Source: Aralia elata (Eukaryota; Streptophyta; Magnoliopsida; Apiales; Araliaceae). From it: DNA of 64,000 bases. The DNA lies in NCBI GenBank assembly GCA_034770075.1, contig CM068383.1, positions 46,023,222 through 46,087,221 on the forward strand, in the 5' to 3' direction. The position numbers were made by a program, and so were the translations under genes. The stretch's first letter is position 1; each line of letters begins with the position of its first letter. The notes beneath the pieces are model-generated. The model was not told where the DNA came from. It worked only from the letters and a program-made list of their open reading frames with translations, and searched no databases. Positions 60,016 to 64,000 of this stretch are shown here, piece by piece.

Positions 60016-60540
60016 GTTCGGGGCCGGGTATCGTCGCCGGTCACCCATCTCATAACCCCCGATTATCGTTGCCGGTTGGTTGTCTCGTCAGGGCCGGGTT
60101 TCGTCGCCGGTCACCCATCGCGTAACCCCCGGTTATCGTCGCCGGTTGGTTATCTTGTCGGAGCTGGTTTTCATCGCCGGACATCCACCTCGTGATCGCC
60201 GGTTATCGTCGCTGGTCGATCGTCTTGTCGGGGCCGGGTATCGTCGCCGGTCACCCATCGCGTAATCCCCGGTTATCGTCGCCGGTTGGTTATCTTGTCG
60301 GAGCCGGTTTTCGTCGCCGGACATCCGTCTCGCGATCGCCGGTTATCGTCGCCGGTCGACCGTCTTGTCGGGGTCGGGTATCGTCGCCGGTCACCCATCG
60401 CGTAACCCCCGGTTATCGTCGCCGGTTGGTTATCTTGTCGGAGCCGGTTTTCGTCGCCGGACATCCATCTCGCGATCGCCGGTTATCGTCGCCGTCGATC
60501 GTCTCGTCGGGGCCGAGTTTCGTCGCCGGTCACCTATCTC
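60016..60540. repeat. Higher-order tandem array of 35-bp monomers, element D
   Basis: 525 bp, 15 monomers. The left part repeats the third and fourth monomer types twice before the regular four-type cycle begins, which points to unequal exchange. Confidence 0.93.
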
Positions 60541-60605
60541 GTGATCTTTTTTACTCAACACGTCAAATGGCTGCAAGGGAGCAAGGTGGGACCCACCAGG
60601 GCCAG

Positions 60606-60687
60606 TCGCGGATGGATCTGCGGCCAGCCGCAGATTGATCTGCGGCCAGCCGCAGATACATCTGCGGCAAAGATCGGAATGTATAAG
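60606..60687 (+). promoter_or_regulatory. Three phased palindromes and TATA-like box, element D
   Basis: Palindromes start at 60606 (with mismatches), 60628 and 60650, 22 bp apart, with centres GG, TG and AC as in A. TATAAG is at 60682-60687. The leader exon, the intron at 60832-61279 and the PMD start codon at 61282 follow. Confidence 0.55.
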
Positions 60688-60831
60688 CGGCACGCCGCTT
60701 CCAGATCTGTCACTTTCAACTTCCAACTCACATAGATTCTCGCGATTTTTTCTTGTTCGCAAGGGCCTTTTGTCGATTTTTTCAACTTTCCTGCAAAAAC
60801 TGCTCCGGTAGGATCGATCTACGCGCTACAG

Positions 60832-61279
60832 GTAACACTTTGACCGGTCACTTTTCAATTTCGTCAATGTTTTGCTATACATTGGACTATTTGCATGTTT
60901 AGAGATAAAATGTATGCTTTACAATGCTATGTAATGTATTATCATATATACATGCTATGTATTAACTGTGTGAGTCCTATTTTATGTTCATGAGGCGGTC
61001 CCACGTATATGTTTGCTCCTTTTTGAAAGAAAATCATGCATTTATGGCATTTTACATGCTTTATTTACCCATATGAATGCAAATATGATCTGTTGTGGCT
61101 TGAGTTTTTTTGAAAAACATGCTTGGATAGGCATGGGATGTCCATTTTACAGACGGAACTCTTGCTGAATTTTTTTTTTTTTTTTTTTTTTGACATGCAT
61201 CATGCTGCATTAATTATATGATGAGGATTACATAATTTTAAAAGGGAACTTACCTTCTTTCTCGCCCGTTCTATTCCAG
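60832..61279 (+). other. Leader intron of the antisense PMD gene, element D
   Basis: GCTACAG/GTAACA to CTATTCCAG/CTATGG, 448 bp, with a run of about 22 T near 61169-61191. It is homologous to the intron in E. Confidence 0.6.
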
Positions 61280-61281
61280 CT

Positions 61282-63257
61282 ATGGATCGTGATGCGCCCA
61301 GTAGCTCTTCCGCCTCTCGGACTTCGGGTGTTCGGCGTCGTAGGGCTGCACCTGCCCCTATTTCTCCTCGTACCCGTCAGGCTCGTCGCTTGGCGGAGGC
61401 TGTCATCCGTCCTGATCACCCGGACGTTGAGGAGGTTGTTCCTCCGGAGGTTGTGGTGGAGGAGCCGTCTTCCAGCACATCAGCTCCCCCTTCTCATCGC
61501 GCCTTATCTGGCGCTTCTGTCCAGATACCCGATCTATTGGGTCGGGATCTCAGTCGTCACCCCTCGGCATCTCTTGTCGCTAATGAGGTATATTCGATTC
61601 GGCTCTTTATTTGTTCTCGATTTCTCAATTTTCGGTTCTATCCGAATTGACCCATTGGTGATTTTCACAGGTGCCTGAGTTTACCCAGCCGAGGGGTAAT
61701 TGGTTCAACATTTACTCTCTCTATGCGGCCCTGCATATTGATTACCGGGAGATGGTGGACTCTTGGGGCTTTCGACATTTCTTCACTATCATCCCCCGTC
61801 AGTGCCCCTGGGGTTACATGAGGGCTTTATCCGAGCGATAGTTCCACCATACGCAGTCTCTTCATCTCCTTGACTGCGAGGTCGTGCTGACCCCCTGGGA
61901 CTGGAGGTATATTACGAGCATAGAGTTCACCGGGTCCCGCGTCCCCCTGGATCTTGATATCACTCCAGTGGAGGTTCGAGCTTTGCTGGGCTTCGCTGCT
62001 GATGATCGGGTCTTTAAGGCCCATAGTATTCGGTCCGGTGCTTTGGCCGTCGATGCTGTTGGGGGTCTATATGCATAGCCTATTCCAGCGGATCAGGGCA
62101 CTCGTGACATCCTGCTACGACGCTTGTTCTTGACCATCATGAGGGGTTGTTTCCTAGGGAACAATTCCTCTACCATCCACTTTAGCGTCGTAGGGGCTGT
62201 TAGAGACGTAGACCGGATCGGTGACTACGATTGGGGTTCATTCACCTTTGCCTATTTCCTCCACGGTCTGCGTCTACGCTCGGAGGGACAGACAGATGCC
62301 TGGCTCGGATTCTACCACTTTCTGTTGGTGAGCCTTCTTTCCCTCTTTACTTACTGCACTTCCCTTTATTTCATTTCTCTTTTCTGCATTTGTCGGTTAT
62401 TTCATGCTTTCCACTGTTTCTGTTCGCAGTTTTTGGCTTACGAGCGTCTTCCATGTCTGAGGCCTATCACTACTCTGGGCCTGGACACTTATCCCCGGGG
62501 TCGGCGATGGCACCACAGCACTCTGGAGGAGGTCCCCGTGTCGGGCAGCTTTGCACATTGTCGTATTCAGCTGGAGTTGATCACGGCTGCTGATGTTGTC
62601 TGGGTTCCCTACCTCTCCGAGCATCTGACTGTGGGGTTTTCTGACGGGCATCCTTCTGGCCCGGAGTTCGAGCTTTCCACCCGTCGCCTCACTTTGCAGA
62701 GTGTTGGAGGCTGGGTGATGTATCTGGGAGAGCGCGCATTCAGATGCGTCATTGGAGAGATCCGCATCCCGCACTCCCTTCCTTTCACTACTTCCTGGCC
62801 GCTGGATTCTCAGCCGTCGGAGATCATGCTCGCCGGGGAGGACGGTCGGATGCTTTCCACAGGCCCCAGTACGAGCGAGGCTTTCAGGACTTGGTGGGTA
62901 CCTCGTACCATCGGTCCCCAGACCCGGGCCACCTTCTTCCTCGGGAATATGGTCCCTGGCTCGGTGATGATGACTGACTGGGAAACCTGCGTTCGGAGTC
63001 CCACCCACACTGAGCAGATAGACACTTTGACCTGCCAGGTGGAGCAGTTGTCGCTATTTCTTCGGGTGTTAGGCCGGACCCCGGAGGAGGCTTACGCCTA
63101 CGATCCTGACGGTGCGGGCTATGATGCAGGCCCGAGCTCATCTGATGCCACCGCTCGGCCATACATCCCTGACATGAATTTCGGTCCTCCGACTTCGACG
63201 ACCCGGGGGGATCAGTTCGAGGATCCCGGTTTCATCGATGAGATTGACTTTATTTAG
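61282..63257 (+). pseudogene. Antisense PMD gene of element D, two in-frame stops
   Basis: Exons 61282-61587, 61671-62327 and 62430-63257 have the lengths and phases of the copies in A and E. TAG at 61839-61841 (a Trp codon in the others) and TAG at 62076-62078 (a Gln codon in the others) interrupt exon 2. Exons 1 and 3 are fully open. Between A and D most differences sampled in exon 3 are synonymous. Confidence 0.85.
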
Positions 63258-63476
63258 ATCAGGATAGGATAGGGCTTTTCTACCTGCACCTGTTTAGACT
63301 TCTTTTCCATTCTATGCATTATGTACTGAACTCATTTATCTATTATGCACATTTCCCTTTTTTATCTTTATGGAATTCACTGGTTTTATTTTTTACTGTA
63401 TGATGCATGCTGCTTTTTTTTTATTCATGGATAGAGAATGACCCCTGTACAGTCTTTTTGATACTATTTTTCACAG

Positions 63477-64000
63477 ATGTCGTCCTCAGATGCCGTGGTA
63501 CGTTTGGATTCCATTCCTCCCACAGGGTTGGTTGGCAGTCTCCTCCGCTGGTTTGACAGTTTATTGCCGGCAGACAGGGTTATCGCAGATGGTCTTTTGG
63601 GCCATTCTTTGTCCTTATTGACCTTTCAGGTGCCAACGGGCTTTGTGGATGGTATTCTGAGCTATTGGTCCCCTGCCCGTCAGGTGTTTAGGTTAGGGAC
63701 AGTAGAGCTGACCCCCACCCTGGAGGAGTATGCTCGCTTCACCGGCTTGCCTTTGGATAGACCTTGTGCCAGGGTCACGGCTGGTTCCATGCGCCGTCAG
63801 TTCTTGACCTTTACCGGTTTGCGGAGGGCTGTCTTGTTACCGGTGATCACATCAGACCATATGGTTCCCCTTCAGTTCTTGATTGACCGATTTGGTTCAC
63901 CTAACAGTTTTCGTCTTTTCCTCGGTGATTTTTCTGTATCTGAGGAGCGCTGGGGCGCTTCACGAGTAGACGTTCTGATGGCCTGTGTCGTCTCAGTTTT
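63477..64000 (+). CDS. DUF7745-like antisense ORF, N-terminal 174 codons
   Basis: ATG at 63477 follows TTTTTCACAG. The frame is open to the window edge and contains LSYWSPARQVFRLG and LTPTLEEYARF. It is nearly collinear with 25316-25839 in A. The product continues beyond the window. Confidence 0.75.
   Translation, partial: MSSSDAVVRLDSIPPTGLVGSLLRWFDSLLPADRVIADGLLGHSLSLLTFQVPTGFVDGILSYWSPARQVFRLGTVELTPTLEEYARFTGLPLDRPCARVTAGSMRRQFLTFTGLRRAVLLPVITSDHMVPLQFLIDRFGSPNSFRLFLGDFSVSEERWGASRVDVLMACVVSV

Larger units (their letters stand above)
57717..64000 (-). mobile_element. Element D, Tat/Ogre-lineage retrotransposon, 3' part
   Basis: 3' LTR (57717-59778), purine tract, monomer array, palindrome array and antisense PMD and DUF7745-like genes lie in the same order as in A. 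Gag-pol would lie beyond 64000. Its LTR differs clearly from that of A, so D and A are separate insertions of related subfamilies. Confidence 0.9.

Overview
The window is plant nuclear DNA made almost entirely of LTR retrotransposons inserted into and next to one another. I recognise no host housekeeping gene, tRNA or rRNA. Spliceable GT-AG introns, plant mobile domain (PMD) and DUF7745 proteins, Ty1/copia, Ty3/gypsy Tat/Ogre, Tekay-like and Athila-like signatures, and AT-rich spacers all point to a repeat-rich region of a flowering plant, probably a eudicot. The species cannot be read from the sequence.

Layout, left to right. 1-4174: 3' part of Tat-lineage element E (sense +), with a complete three-exon antisense PMD gene and a 35-bp-monomer tandem array. 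4175-12426: decayed Ty1/copia element 1 (+). 12427-14272 and 40630-45342: two halves of an old element C (-) with its own antisense PMD pseudogene. 14273-40629: element B, a non-coding LARD-type LTR element (-) inserted in C. 19451-36912: element A, a full-length 17.5-kb Tat/Ogre element (-) inserted in B with a 5-bp target duplication. 45343-52205: Ty1/copia element 2 (+), lacking its 5' LTR. 52206-53290: a coiled-coil ORF remnant and a Tekay-like gag fragment. 53291-57716: Athila-like element F (-) with a PF20167-type ORF. 57717-64000: Tat element D (-), 3' LTR plus antisense genes, running off the right edge.

The Tat elements A, D and E share one design. Gag-pol, seen only in A, runs on one strand with an Ogre-type intron between protease and RT. 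A second transcription unit on the opposite strand, near the 3' LTR, encodes a 596-codon PMD protein and then a DUF7745-like protein. Upstream of it lie a TATA-like box, an array of 18-bp palindromes spaced exactly 22 bp apart, and a higher-order tandem repeat of four 35-bp monomers. Exon lengths 306/657/828 are identical in all three copies, and most differences sampled are synonymous.

The most unusual observation crosses families. Copia 1, LARD B, Athila-like F and the Tat elements each carry a cluster of short GC-rich dyads. The palindrome word differs per family, but spacing is regular (about 32 bp in three families, 22 bp in Tat), copy number changes between the two LTRs of one element, and some linker words are shared between unrelated families. 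I treat this as the best candidate for an undescribed system.
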